From the NCBI GenBank assembly GCA_038380435.1, contig JAWZYU010000034.1, positions 6,120,704-6,184,703 of the forward strand: 64,000 nt of DNA, given 5' to 3'. A program made the position numbers and the translations under genes. The stretch is from Ryuthela nishihirai. Lineage: Eukaryota > Arthropoda > Arachnida > Araneae > Heptathelidae. Positions 11,273 to 20,046 of this stretch are shown one piece after another. Positions within the stretch are counted from its first letter, which is position 1; every line of letters begins with the position of its first letter. Under the pieces are notes generated by a model. The model saw nothing but the letters and a program-made list of their open reading frames with translations, had not been told where the DNA came from and did not search any database.

Positions 11273-12444
11273 AATACCTTTAACAACAAAACTCAGGTTG
11301 ATGCCTTCATAGTAGCGATGGCGATCTTATGACACGCGTGCCAAAGGTAACATGCACGATGATTTTTGTTGGCACTCCCTTGAGAGGTGAAGAGAAATAG
11401 TGACTACGGCTAGTATAGAGAATTAGAAATAATGGCCACAGCAATTCAGTGCATGTTTATGGATGAAATCATTGGTAGCAAGATGATGACTAGGTTGTTA
11501 TAATTAGTTACTTATTCATTACGAATTTCAATTGTGCATTCACATGTTTAAAATATCTCGCCAAATAACTGATTACATAATTTTTCTAAAAAACAGGATC
11601 AAAAACAGACGAATTAAAGCTATCAACTGTTCATTAATTTCCTTTAAAGCACTTCTGTAGAACTTAAAATTTAGTTAAGGTTTCTGTTTTTGCTTCAGAG
11701 AGATGTTGTACTCTGTCACTTATAAAAATTCACTTCATTCTATTAAAGGTATCGAAATATCAGTGATGCGTTGAGCGCAGTAGTTGAAAGTAGTATGTGA
11801 GTTTGTGCGTGTGAAGGAATGATTTTGATTTTCACTTGTGTAATGGCGAGCCTAAAACTTAGTGTTCCGTATCCTTATATTTGAACCGTTATTTGAACTA
11901 TTTGATTTGCATTGTATGAGGAACTGATAGGTTTCGTCCATTAGATTTTGAAATAATATAGGTTTTTATTTGTTATAATGTTCAATCGTTTAATAAATTC
12001 TTCTTGTAATTAATTTTGTTTTGTGGCCTGAATGTATATGATTATATAGTATCGTGGCCAGAGTTTTAATTTTTGTCATGGCATGGTAAAAGAAATGTTA
12101 CTTGATTCAAAATGATAGTAAATCGTGGGGTTATAATGGAAAAATCTATCTCGCCATATTAAAAAATGTTGAACAATGCTCTATGCATTAGTATTATACA
12201 CTGAACGGCAGGTCAAGAGTAACTCATATACACAGTTAAGTAACTTCTTAAATAAGATTGGTATGAAAGAATTTAACAAGGAAAAAACGAAAAAATATAT
12301 TTATAATGAGATAGCAATTAAATCTCGTAAAATCTCGGTTTTCAACAGCATTCTTTGGGTAGTTACGGAAATGCGAATACTTAACAGCAGCAATGTAATT
12401 ACGAAAATAATTAATTTGAATTCGAAAATAATTAATACGAAAAT
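11273..12444. other. Spacer, no gene seen
   Basis: AT-rich, with a 97-codon open frame (12176-12469) of low-complexity Asn/Lys/Ile composition and no recognisable motif. Confidence 0.5.
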
Positions 12445-12802
12445 AATTGATTTGGATGAGAATTTATAAAGGTTAAACGAAAGCAATAACCGCTATGGAA
12501 ACTTTAACAAGATATGTAGCTATATTTTCAGTAGATCGAGTACTGATTAGTTAAATTTTCCCCAGTTTGGAATTTTTTTTGCAGAACGAGATAACTTGCT
12601 AACGTTTCAGTTTCAAAGACTCTTTAAATATTGAACAAAAGCTTCTATAAAATCAAGATTCAAGTAGTTTATTACTGCAATTAAATCTTTAGCTAAACAC
12701 ACATTTTGCTATTAAAGCATGCATAATATATGAGTGAAATGTCCGCACATTATTTTTTTACTCTAAACTAAAAACATCACCAATAATAAAAGTGACCATG
12801 TA

Positions 12803-12969
12803 CAGTCGCTCAAAAAAAAAATATCCGAACACTATGGTTGATTACAGCATTCAGAAACACGTGTGTCACGTGACACGACGGTTGCCAGATCACTATTCTA
12901 AAAAATTAGAATAGTGATATTCTTTTGTGCTATATATATATTTTGTGCGGATATTTTTTTGAGGTATTG
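12803..12969. mobile_element. Palindromic MITE, degenerate copy
   Basis: The left terminus CAGTCGCTCAAAAAA follows TA; the right end (TTTTTTTGAGGTATTG then TA) is worn and the central palindrome is partly replaced. Same family as 45978-46191. Confidence 0.8.
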
Positions 12970-13296
12970 TACGCAAATAATTCATTTGGAGAGAGAATTT
13001 AAACAGGTTAAACGAAAGAAATAAGCGGTATAGAAACCTTACCTAGATATGAATCCCATTAAGAATTTTTTTTGCAGAACGAGATAACTTGCTAAACGTT
13101 TCAGTTTCAAAGACTCTTTAAATACTGAACAAAAACTTCTATAAAATCAAGATTTAAGTAGTTTATTACTGCAATTAAATCTTTAGCTAAACACATATTT
13201 TCCTATTAAAGCATACATAATATATTAGTGAAATGTCTGCGCATTAGTTTTTTACTCTAAATTAAAAACATCACCAATAACAAAAGTGACCATGTA

Positions 13297-13473
13297 CAGT
13301 CGCTCAAAAAAGTATCCGAACACTATGGTTGATTAGAGAATTCAGAAAAAATATCTGCAACGAGTTTTTTTTAGAAATTAGTGATCTGGCAACCTTCGTG
13401 TACAGTTCACGAAGGTTGCCAGAATACTAATTTCTAAAAACTCGTTGTCAGATATTTTTTCTGAATTCTATAC
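13297..13473. mobile_element. Palindromic MITE, right end lost
   Basis: The left terminus follows TA (13295-13296); the palindrome centre lies at GTGTACAGTTCAC. The sequence leaves the family at TCTGAATTCTAT, before the right terminal repeat. Confidence 0.8.
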
Positions 13474-13490
13474 AAATCAGAATAATAAAC

Positions 13491-13859
13491 ATTTACTACT
13501 TATATTTGATAATATTATTCGAAATAGTGAGTTCAAAGTAATTAATTATGCATTTACGTAACCAGGCGTATTTACAAACACGTCCAGCGGATCTATTGGT
13601 TCTAAATTTTCAATTAATTCTAACTTCTATTTTACATTTCAATCTATTCCTTTGCCTTTTAGGCCTACGTTTCAAAACATGATTGATTAAAATTTCAACA
13701 TTTTATTGTAAAATATCAGGAAAACTCCAAAAGACGCAAGGCGACAAAGACAAAAGGCGATCCAAGATGTAGCTCTACACACTGAGACAAGAAACACACT
13801 CAAATACAACGGATAACACACAATAATTCGGCACTGACACAAATATCACACTGCATCAC
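13491..13859. other. Spacer, no gene seen
   Basis: AT-rich DNA between the MITE duplication and the satellite array; nothing recognised. Confidence 0.5.
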
Positions 13860-15525
13860 TACGGCTGAGGGTCCAACCTAGAGAAGTGGAGGGAGAATAT
13901 ATTCAAGTACATATTGCCACCGTTTCAGCTTTCTAAATACACAACTTTTAACACTCTACACTCTGCACACACTAAACACAATAGATGACGTAATCGAAAG
14001 AAGCAGAGTAATTAATCCGCTCTGTGATCTAATGACTGAATGTGATCTATTGCTTCTGATGAGAGTGATTGCCATTTGCTGAAATGGCTGGATGCAGACA
14101 ACTATTCAACCAGTGTCTCTCGAATAACAAATCCATTCACAGACTCAAATAGGTATTTGACTCATTTCACTTTCCTATTAATAACCTCTCACACTTTGCA
14201 CTATATGCAAAACAACACACTTCCGACGCTAATCCAAACGGACAAAATAACTACTCCTTTGTGCGCTCATATTACTGCACGTTTTCTATAAGATTTGCGG
14301 TAGGAGATTGCTGTTCGCCCAAAGGACTGAACGCAGTCACCTATTCAACCAGTGACCCTCACCTACATATTAACAGTTTAAAATACGTATTTGTTTGCTT
14401 TCACCCTTTGATTAACAGATCTAACATTTTCCACTAGAAACACAACAACACGGTTAAACGCCAATGAATAGGGATAACGTAATTATTCCGCTGTGCGCTG
14501 TAATGGCTGCATGCGTTCTATATCTTCTGTTGAGAGAGATTGCTGTTCGCCCAAAGGGCTGAACGCAGTCACTTATTCAACCAGAGACCCTCAGATACAC
14601 ATTGACAGATTAAAATACGTATTTGTCTGATTTCACATTTTGATTAACTGCTTTAACGCTTTCCACTAGGTACACAACAACACACTTAAACGCCAAAGAA
14701 TAGGGAAAACAATTATTCCGCTGTGCGCGTAATGGCTGCACGCGTTTTATATCTTCTGTTGAGGGTGATTGCTGTTCGTCCACAGGGCTGAATGCAGTCA
14801 CTTATTCAACCAGTGACCCTCAGACACATATTAACAGATTAAAATTCGTATTTGTCTGATTTCACACTTTGATTAACAGCCTTAACCCTTTCCACTAGGT
14901 ACAGAACAACAAACTTTATCGCCAATGAATAGAGATAACTTAATTATTCCGATATGCGCTATAATGGCTGCACGCGTCTTATATCTTCTGTTGAGGGTGA
15001 TTGCTGTTCGTCCAAACGGCTGAACGCAGTCACTTATTCAACCAGAGACCCTCAGGCACACATTAGCAGATTAAAATACCTATTTGTCTGATTTCACATT
15101 TTGATTAACTGCTTTAACCCTTTTCACAAGGTACACATCAAACACTTAAACTCAAATGAATAGGGATAAAGTAATAATTCCGCTGTGCTCTATGATGGCT
15201 GCACGCGTTCTATATCTTCTGTTGAGGGTGATTGCTGTTCGTCCAAAGGGCTGAACACAGTCACTTATTCAACCAGTGACCCCAGATATATGTTAAGAGA
15301 TTAAAATACGTATTTCTCTGATTTCACATTTTGATTAACAGCTTTATCCTTTTCCACTAGGTACATAAAAACACACTAAACCGACAATTAATAAGGATAA
15401 TTTAGTTATTCCGCTGTGCGTTTTAATGGCTGCACGCGTTCTATATCTTCTGTTGAGGGTGATTGCTGTTCGTCCAAAGGGCTGAACGCTGTCACTTATT
15501 CAACCAGTAACCCCTAGGTACATAG
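13860..15525. repeat. Satellite 1, left part (~231-bp monomers)
   Basis: Tandem monomers of 229-232 bp. The marker GAACGCAGTC recurs at 14329, 14561, 14790 (GAATGC), 15022, 15253 and 15484. Each monomer carries TGATTGCTGTTCGTCCAAA, ATTATTCCGCTGTGCG and GCACGCGTTCTATATCTTCT. Monomers become more diverged towards the left edge (14091 and before), as is usual at array borders. The array continues at 20047 beyond the LTR element. Confidence 0.95.
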
Positions 15526-16165
15526 TGTTACGACAGAAGGAATCTGGCAACCGAAAGCAAAGTTTCAGCCAACGAATAAGAACTTTGGGAGAATTTGGAG
15601 AAGAAGAGGGGAGCGTTAACGGTCGTTTTGTATTGTAACGGTCGTTGTGTTGTAACGGTCGGTGAGTTCGAAAATGGACGGTGAGCTGTTCTGAGACAGT
15701 GCGCGTAAGTATCAAGAAGTAACTTGATGTGTTGTGTATACGCGGAAGGATAAAAGTGGGATCTTTTATCGTTAAGTATCAAGAAGTAACTTGATGTGTT
15801 GTGTATACGCGGAAGTATAAAAGTGGGAACTTTTATGGCTAACTTCGAATGTCTACACGGACTGTCTTTTTCTTCGGCTAGTGTGTGAAAAGTTATTAGC
15901 ACAGGACGAGAATTGGTTTACGAGTGAAGATCTTCGGGTGACCTGGTAAATCAAGTAAAAGGTAGTATTTAGTAAAATACACAGAGCTGATATTGTGTGC
16001 TCTACGCAGGAAGATTGATGACTTGTGCATGTTAATAGTTGATTTGTTAATAAGATACTTCATCCATATTTCCTTTGTAACAATTTACCTTGTATTGAAT
16101 TTGGTTTTGAAATATAGCTTTTAATACTCACGTTCAGTGGCTATCCATTTTTGTGATCCGCAACA
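15526..16165 (+). repeat. 5' LTR
   Basis: 640 bp bounded by TG and CA. An internal 67-bp direct duplication (units starting at 15706 and 15773) is present. The second unit carries TATAAAAG (15816-15823), a plausible TATA box; the first reads GGATAAAAG. I saw no difference from the 3' LTR. Confidence 0.95.
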
Positions 16166-16167
16166 TT

Positions 16168-16184
16168 TGGTGTCAGAAGTGGGA
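16168..16184 (+). other. Primer-binding site, tRNA-Leu type
   Basis: TGGTGTCAGAAGTGGGA starts 2 bp after the LTR. It is complementary to CCA plus the 3' end of an animal tRNA-Leu (TCCCACTTCTGACA), recalled from the Drosophila gene. This would prime minus-strand synthesis. Confidence 0.85.
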
Positions 16185-16202
16185 TTATGATTAATTAATT
16201 GA

Positions 16203-19200
16203 ATGCCGTTAACTAGAAGTATGGATGAATTAGTAAAGTTGATAAATAGCTTCAAAGCCGATATGACTGCGCTGATGACTGATAGGAAAACCATTATGAC
16301 TACGCTGATGAATGACATTAAAAGTCAAAATAATGATTTGAAAGCCGAAATAGCGACACAAAATAGTACATTAGATGAAATGATAGCCGAAATGGCCGCA
16401 CGAAATAATGAGTTGAGGAATAAAAGAGGTGATCTGGCCGCACAAAATACTGAGATTAAAGGTGATATAGCTGCCCAAAGCGATAAAATAGGTGATTTGA
16501 AAGCCGAAATGGCCGCGCAAAATAATGAGTTGAGAACGGAGATAGTTTCTCAAAAAGATGATTTGAAAGCCGATATGGCCGCCCAAAGTGATAAAATAGG
16601 TGACTTGAAAGCCGAAATGGCCGCACAAAATAATGAGTTGAGAACGGAGATAGTTTCTCAAAAAGATGATTTGAAAGCCGAAATGGCCGCCCAAAGTGAT
16701 AAAATAGGTGACTTGAAAGCCGAAATGGCCGCCCAAAGCGATAAAATAGGTGACTTGAAAGCCGAAATGGCCGCACAAAATAATGAGTTGAGAACGGAGA
16801 TAGTTTCTCAAAAAGATGATTTGAAAGCCGAAATAGCCGCACAAAATACTGAGATGAGAGCTGAAGTGGCTTCTCAAATTGATAAGTTTATTGATCAGTT
16901 CAAGGATAGTAAAACCGAACTCAATAGACAATGCAATAGTTTAAATGTTGAATTTGTCAGTGAAAAAGATGATCTTGATAGTGTTAAGTTAGATTGTAAA
17001 CATGGAAAAGAAAAAGAGAAAAGCAACGCATATAAAAATGTGGATCTGCTACTGAAAATCAAGAATCGTAGAGATAGCGCAGATAATGCCTTTGACCACG
17101 CAACTACTGGTGATGCATGTCAGAGTGTCTATGTCGCTGGTGACATGTCTAGGAACTGTGAAGAACAATCACACAGATCAGAGAGCTGCGAGACTATACA
17201 GTACGCTTTGCACTTCAAAATACCTAGGTATACAAGTCTGGCACGATCTGAAGAGAGATCCACACGAAAGGTATTCTATTCCTCGCTCTCAGCAAAATGC
17301 GTCATGGACAATTATCGCAAAGGCAGAGTAACGAGTGGTAATGAAGGGGAACGAAACAGAGTTTACGTTTCGCAGAGTGGTCCGAGTAAAGAAGAGGCGT
17401 CCATTCATCATAGATACAAAGTGCCATTCGACTTTACCGCGGAAGTCGGAGAGATTTTTCCGAAGCATATAGCCACACTTGAATCGTTTATAGAAAGTGG
17501 GGAATTAAGGAAGAGGAATTCCGAAGAATGGCTTAGAAGCATAACAAGTGATGCTAGTAAAAGAGCTTCAGGCAGAGACAGTACTTCAAAGACTAACTTT
17601 CTGGATGAAACTAAGCCTCAGAGTTACGATCAGAGAGAAGTGAAGCCCTCAGAAAATCTTAACGTAGCCATGCTGAATTTCTTTTCTGAACAGTCAATGC
17701 ACAGATTTGGACATTATAACCATTTAGATTATAAGAATATAGAGAAGTTTTATCACGATTACAAGAGCTCTAAAGTGGACAATATCATGTTACAGAACTC
17801 GTCGCTGATCTCCAGAATGAACAATTTGGCAATCATGACTGATATTTCCCTGGCTAATTACAATGAGAGCTCCAAGAAAGTGAATTCGGAAGAAACAGCA
17901 AATATGACCTCCTCGGGTCATGTGTTTTGCTGGAGACCCGAGTGGCGCCATCGGATGGTGGATAAACACAGCACAAGAGTTGTCAGCGACAAAGTGAGTC
18001 TTGTCTTGGCTCCTGCACTTGCTGCTTTAGGTCTCAAGGTCCCTATGATCTCCGGTCGTGCTCTCCAATTGACGGGAGATACTCTGTACAAATTGGAATC
18101 CATCCCTGGCTTCACAGTCGACTGCACTAAAGATAAAATCGAGCAGATGATGGAAGACGTCGGATGCTGCATCGTAGTACAGACAGAGGAGCTGGTGCCA
18201 ACAGATAAGGAGATTTACCGCTGCAAGGATCTGACGGCTACCGTAGATAGCGTTCCTCTAAGGAGATGCTCAATTGTGTCCAAAAAGCTGGCTGAAGGAG
18301 TGTGCGCTTTGGTTTATGATGATGAATACGGAAAAGGAGCTATTGATCTCATCAGTACAGAAGATGTTGCTGTTGATTTAGTTAAGAAAATGGTTGCAGC
18401 ATCAGAAGCTCGTGGAATGAAGAGTTTGAGTTGTTCAGCTGTTATCAGCAACATGGATTCACCTCTTAAAAACTCTGTTGACAACTCTCTGGAAGTGATG
18501 GAAGCTGTTCAGTGTTTCCTTGGTAACGGATCCTTGGAACTGCAAGAGCTCGTCGAAGAGTTAGGAGGAGAACTTCTGCGTTTGGTGAACATTGTGGATA
18601 ATAGGGTAGATGAAGCATCACGTGTCCGCAAGGTTCTGCATAACTGCAATGCTTTGAACAAGTTCCGTAACATGTTAATAGAACAAGGAGTATCTGAAGA
18701 TGTTGCAAGCTGGCTATGTGAAGATAAAACAGAAAAAATATTGCTAGCAGCCCGACACATCACTGATTTCACTTATACAGGAGAAACAGATAAGGTTGTC
18801 GGATTAGAAGCTGCAGTTCTAGCAAGAGTATGGAAGGAGGAGATGGACCGAAGCGCTAAAAAGAATTATGGAGCTGATATTATATTTGTGAAGCACCTTG
18901 GGGATCAAATGGAATCAGGTGAAATATGGCTGAAGGTTCATCACGACAGTTCTGAATTAAGTGAAAGTCAACTGACAAAAGGGTCAGACTGGAGGATGAA
19001 ACTCCTCCCTAGATTTTATGTCACTAATGACTTTCATTCCTTGTTACTGTTGATAGAAGTAAAAATCCAAAGAAGAAAACTTTCGACAAAGAAGAAAACT
19101 TTTTACAGGTTTTGCACGAAAACTCTTAGTCGATTCTTCTCCCTGCGGAGACATAAACGTGTTCACAAGGGCTATAGGCCTTACACGTATTATGTTTGTG

Positions 19201-19460
19201 GACGAGGCTTCAGTCAGAAAAGAAATCTACGCCATAATGAGATTCGCTTTCATTTTGACACAGACGTGGTATATCGCATTCGTCGATGTCCAGCTACAAA
19301 GTGCAAGGTGGTTCACGTGGATCATTTGGCCCCGTTTCATCGAAGAACTGAAGAAACTTTGGAATCCAGAATTGTTCGGGACGAACAAGACCTAGGAAGG
19401 GGGCAGTGTTACGACAGAAGGAATCTGGCAACCGAAAGCAAAGTTTCAGCCAACGAATAA
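16203..19460 (+). CDS. 1085-aa chimeric ORF: coiled coil, thymidine phosphorylase, zinc finger, integrase tail
   Basis: The ATG lies 18 bp after the primer-binding site and the frame is open to TAA at 19458-19460, the last 18 codons lying in the 3' LTR. Residues 1-230 are a coiled coil of near-identical 11-residue blocks (DLKAEMAAQND/ELRTEIVSQKD type), where gag would lie. Residues about 231-561 are unrecognised and polar. Residues about 562-930 match thymidine phosphorylase. Residues about 965-1018 resemble two worn C2H2 fingers (LRRHKRVHKGYRPY, CGRGFSQKRNL). Residues about 1019-1045 (VVYRIRR...KVVHVDHLAPF) resemble the extreme C-terminus of a Ty3/gypsy integrase. All junctions are in frame. 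Whether a protein is made, or one polyprotein cleaved, is unknown; no protease motif is visible. Confidence 0.88.
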   Translation: MPLTRSMDELVKLINSFKADMTALMTDRKTIMTTLMNDIKSQNNDLKAEIATQNSTLDEMIAEMAARNNELRNKRGDLAAQNTEIKGDIAAQSDKIGDLKAEMAAQNNELRTEIVSQKDDLKADMAAQSDKIGDLKAEMAAQNNELRTEIVSQKDDLKAEMAAQSDKIGDLKAEMAAQSDKIGDLKAEMAAQNNELRTEIVSQKDDLKAEIAAQNTEMRAEVASQIDKFIDQFKDSKTELNRQCNSLNVEFVSEKDDLDSVKLDCKHGKEKEKSNAYKNVDLLLKIKNRRDSADNAFDHATTGDACQSVYVAGDMSRNCEEQSHRSESCETIQYALHFKIPRYTSLARSEERSTRKVFYSSLSAKCVMDNYRKGRVTSGNEGERNRVYVSQSGPSKEEASIHHRYKVPFDFTAEVGEIFPKHIATLESFIESGELRKRNSEEWLRSITSDASKRASGRDSTSKTNFLDETKPQSYDQREVKPSENLNVAMLNFFSEQSMHRFGHYNHLDYKNIEKFYHDYKSSKVDNIMLQNSSLISRMNNLAIMTDISLANYNESSKKVNSEETANMTSSGHVFCWRPEWRHRMVDKHSTRVVSDKVSLVLAPALAALGLKVPMISGRALQLTGDTLYKLESIPGFTVDCTKDKIEQMMEDVGCCIVVQTEELVPTDKEIYRCKDLTATVDSVPLRRCSIVSKKLAEGVCALVYDDEYGKGAIDLISTEDVAVDLVKKMVAASEARGMKSLSCSAVISNMDSPLKNSVDNSLEVMEAVQCFLGNGSLELQELVEELGGELLRLVNIVDNRVDEASRVRKVLHNCNALNKFRNMLIEQGVSEDVASWLCEDKTEKILLAARHITDFTYTGETDKVVGLEAAVLARVWKEEMDRSAKKNYGADIIFVKHLGDQMESGEIWLKVHHDSSELSESQLTKGSDWRMKLLPRFYVTNDFHSLLLLIEVKIQRRKLSTKKKTFYRFCTKTLSRFFSLRRHKRVHKGYRPYTYYVCGRGFSQKRNLRHNEIRFHFDTDVVYRIRRCPATKCKVVHVDHLAPFHRRTEETLESRIVRDEQDLGRGQCYDRRNLATESKVSANE
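16480..16850 (+). repeat. In-frame tandem repeat encoding the coiled coil
   Basis: Near-identical DNA units of about 108 bp built from 33-bp sub-blocks (GATTTGAAAGCCGAAATGGC and GAGTTGAGAACGGAGATAGT types). They encode hendecad-like Ala/Glu/Lys/Leu repeats. The very high identity between units shows recent expansion or homogenisation. Confidence 0.9.
17886..18980 (+). CDS. TYMP: Captured thymidine phosphorylase domain within the ORF
   Basis: About 365 codons, intronless and in frame, matching animal thymidine phosphorylase from near its residue 58 (bacterial numbering) to near its end. The enzyme cleaves thymidine with phosphate to thymine and deoxyribose-1-phosphate. Conserved stretches include MVDKHST, KVSLVLAPALAALGLKVPMI, TLYKLESIPGF, LTATVDS and IVSKKL. 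Using the E. coli site numbering I recall (K84, H85, S86, S113, T123, R171, S186, K190), the counterparts are K588, H589, S590, S617, T627, K675, S690 and K694, at exactly matching spacing. Seven of eight are kept; Arg171 is Lys. The Gly-rich phosphate loops are altered: KHSTGGVGD reads KHSTRVVSD, and GLGHTGGT reads ALQLTGDT. The protein may therefore be catalytically dead. The N-terminal helical segment is missing. Confidence 0.9.
19394..19406 (+). other. Polypurine tract
   Basis: AGGAAGGGGGCAG immediately precedes the 3' LTR and would prime plus-strand synthesis. The ORF reads through it. Confidence 0.8.
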
Positions 19461-20046
19461 GAACTTTGGGAGAATTTGGAGAAGAAGAGGGGAGCGTTAA
19501 CGGTCGTTTTGTATTGTAACGGTCGTTGTGTTGTAACGGTCGGTGAGTTCGAAAATGGACGGTGAGCTGTTCTGAGACAGTGCGCGTAAGTATCAAGAAG
19601 TAACTTGATGTGTTGTGTATACGCGGAAGGATAAAAGTGGGATCTTTTATCGTTAAGTATCAAGAAGTAACTTGATGTGTTGTGTATACGCGGAAGTATA
19701 AAAGTGGGAACTTTTATGGCTAACTTCGAATGTCTACACGGACTGTCTTTTTCTTCGGCTAGTGTGTGAAAAGTTATTAGCACAGGACGAGAATTGGTTT
19801 ACGAGTGAAGATCTTCGGGTGACCTGGTAAATCAAGTAAAAGGTAGTATTTAGTAAAATACACAGAGCTGATATTGTGTGCTCTACGCAGGAAGATTGAT
19901 GACTTGTGCATGTTAATAGTTGATTTGTTAATAAGATACTTCATCCATATTTCCTTTGTAACAATTTACCTTGTATTGAATTTGGTTTTGAAATATAGCT
20001 TTTAATACTCACGTTCAGTGGCTATCCATTTTTGTGATCCGCAACA
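19407..20046 (+). repeat. 3' LTR
   Basis: 640 bp, indistinguishable by eye from the 5' LTR, including the 67-bp internal duplication and TATAAAAG (19697-19704). The chimeric ORF ends inside it at 19460. Confidence 0.95.

Larger units (their letters stand above)
12445..13490. repeat. Tandem duplication (~530 bp x 2) containing MITEs
   Basis: Unit 1 (about 12445-12980) and unit 2 (about 12985-13490) share GGTTAAACGAAAG, GCAGAACGAGATAACTTGCT, CAGTTTCAAAGACTCTTTAA and GTGACCATGTACAGTCGCTC in the same order. Each ends in a palindromic MITE at the same position, so the MITE was duplicated with its flank. Confidence 0.85.
15526..20046 (+). mobile_element. LTR retrotransposon with captured thymidine phosphorylase
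   Basis: A complete, non-autonomous LTR element of 4521 bp: 5' LTR 15526-16165, primer-binding site 16168-16184, one long ORF 16203-19460, polypurine tract ending at 19406, 3' LTR 19407-20046. Both LTRs are 640 bp, begin TGTTACG and end GCAACA. Flanks are ATAG (15522-15525) and ATAT (20047-20050), a 4-bp target duplication with one mismatch, fitting Ty3/gypsy-like integration. No reverse transcriptase, RNase H or integrase catalytic core is present, so movement must have used enzymes in trans. Apparent LTR identity implies recent insertion. The host site is satellite 1, whose spacing becomes exactly 232 bp once the element and one target copy are removed. Confidence 0.93.

Noticed and set aside
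16371..16931. 186-codon minus-strand frame rich in Phe and Leu
   Set aside because: Antisense shadow of the coiled-coil repeats of the chimeric ORF.
15528..19783. Identical 124-codon minus-strand frames in the two LTRs
   Set aside because: Antisense frames within non-coding LTRs; useful only as evidence that the LTRs are identical there.
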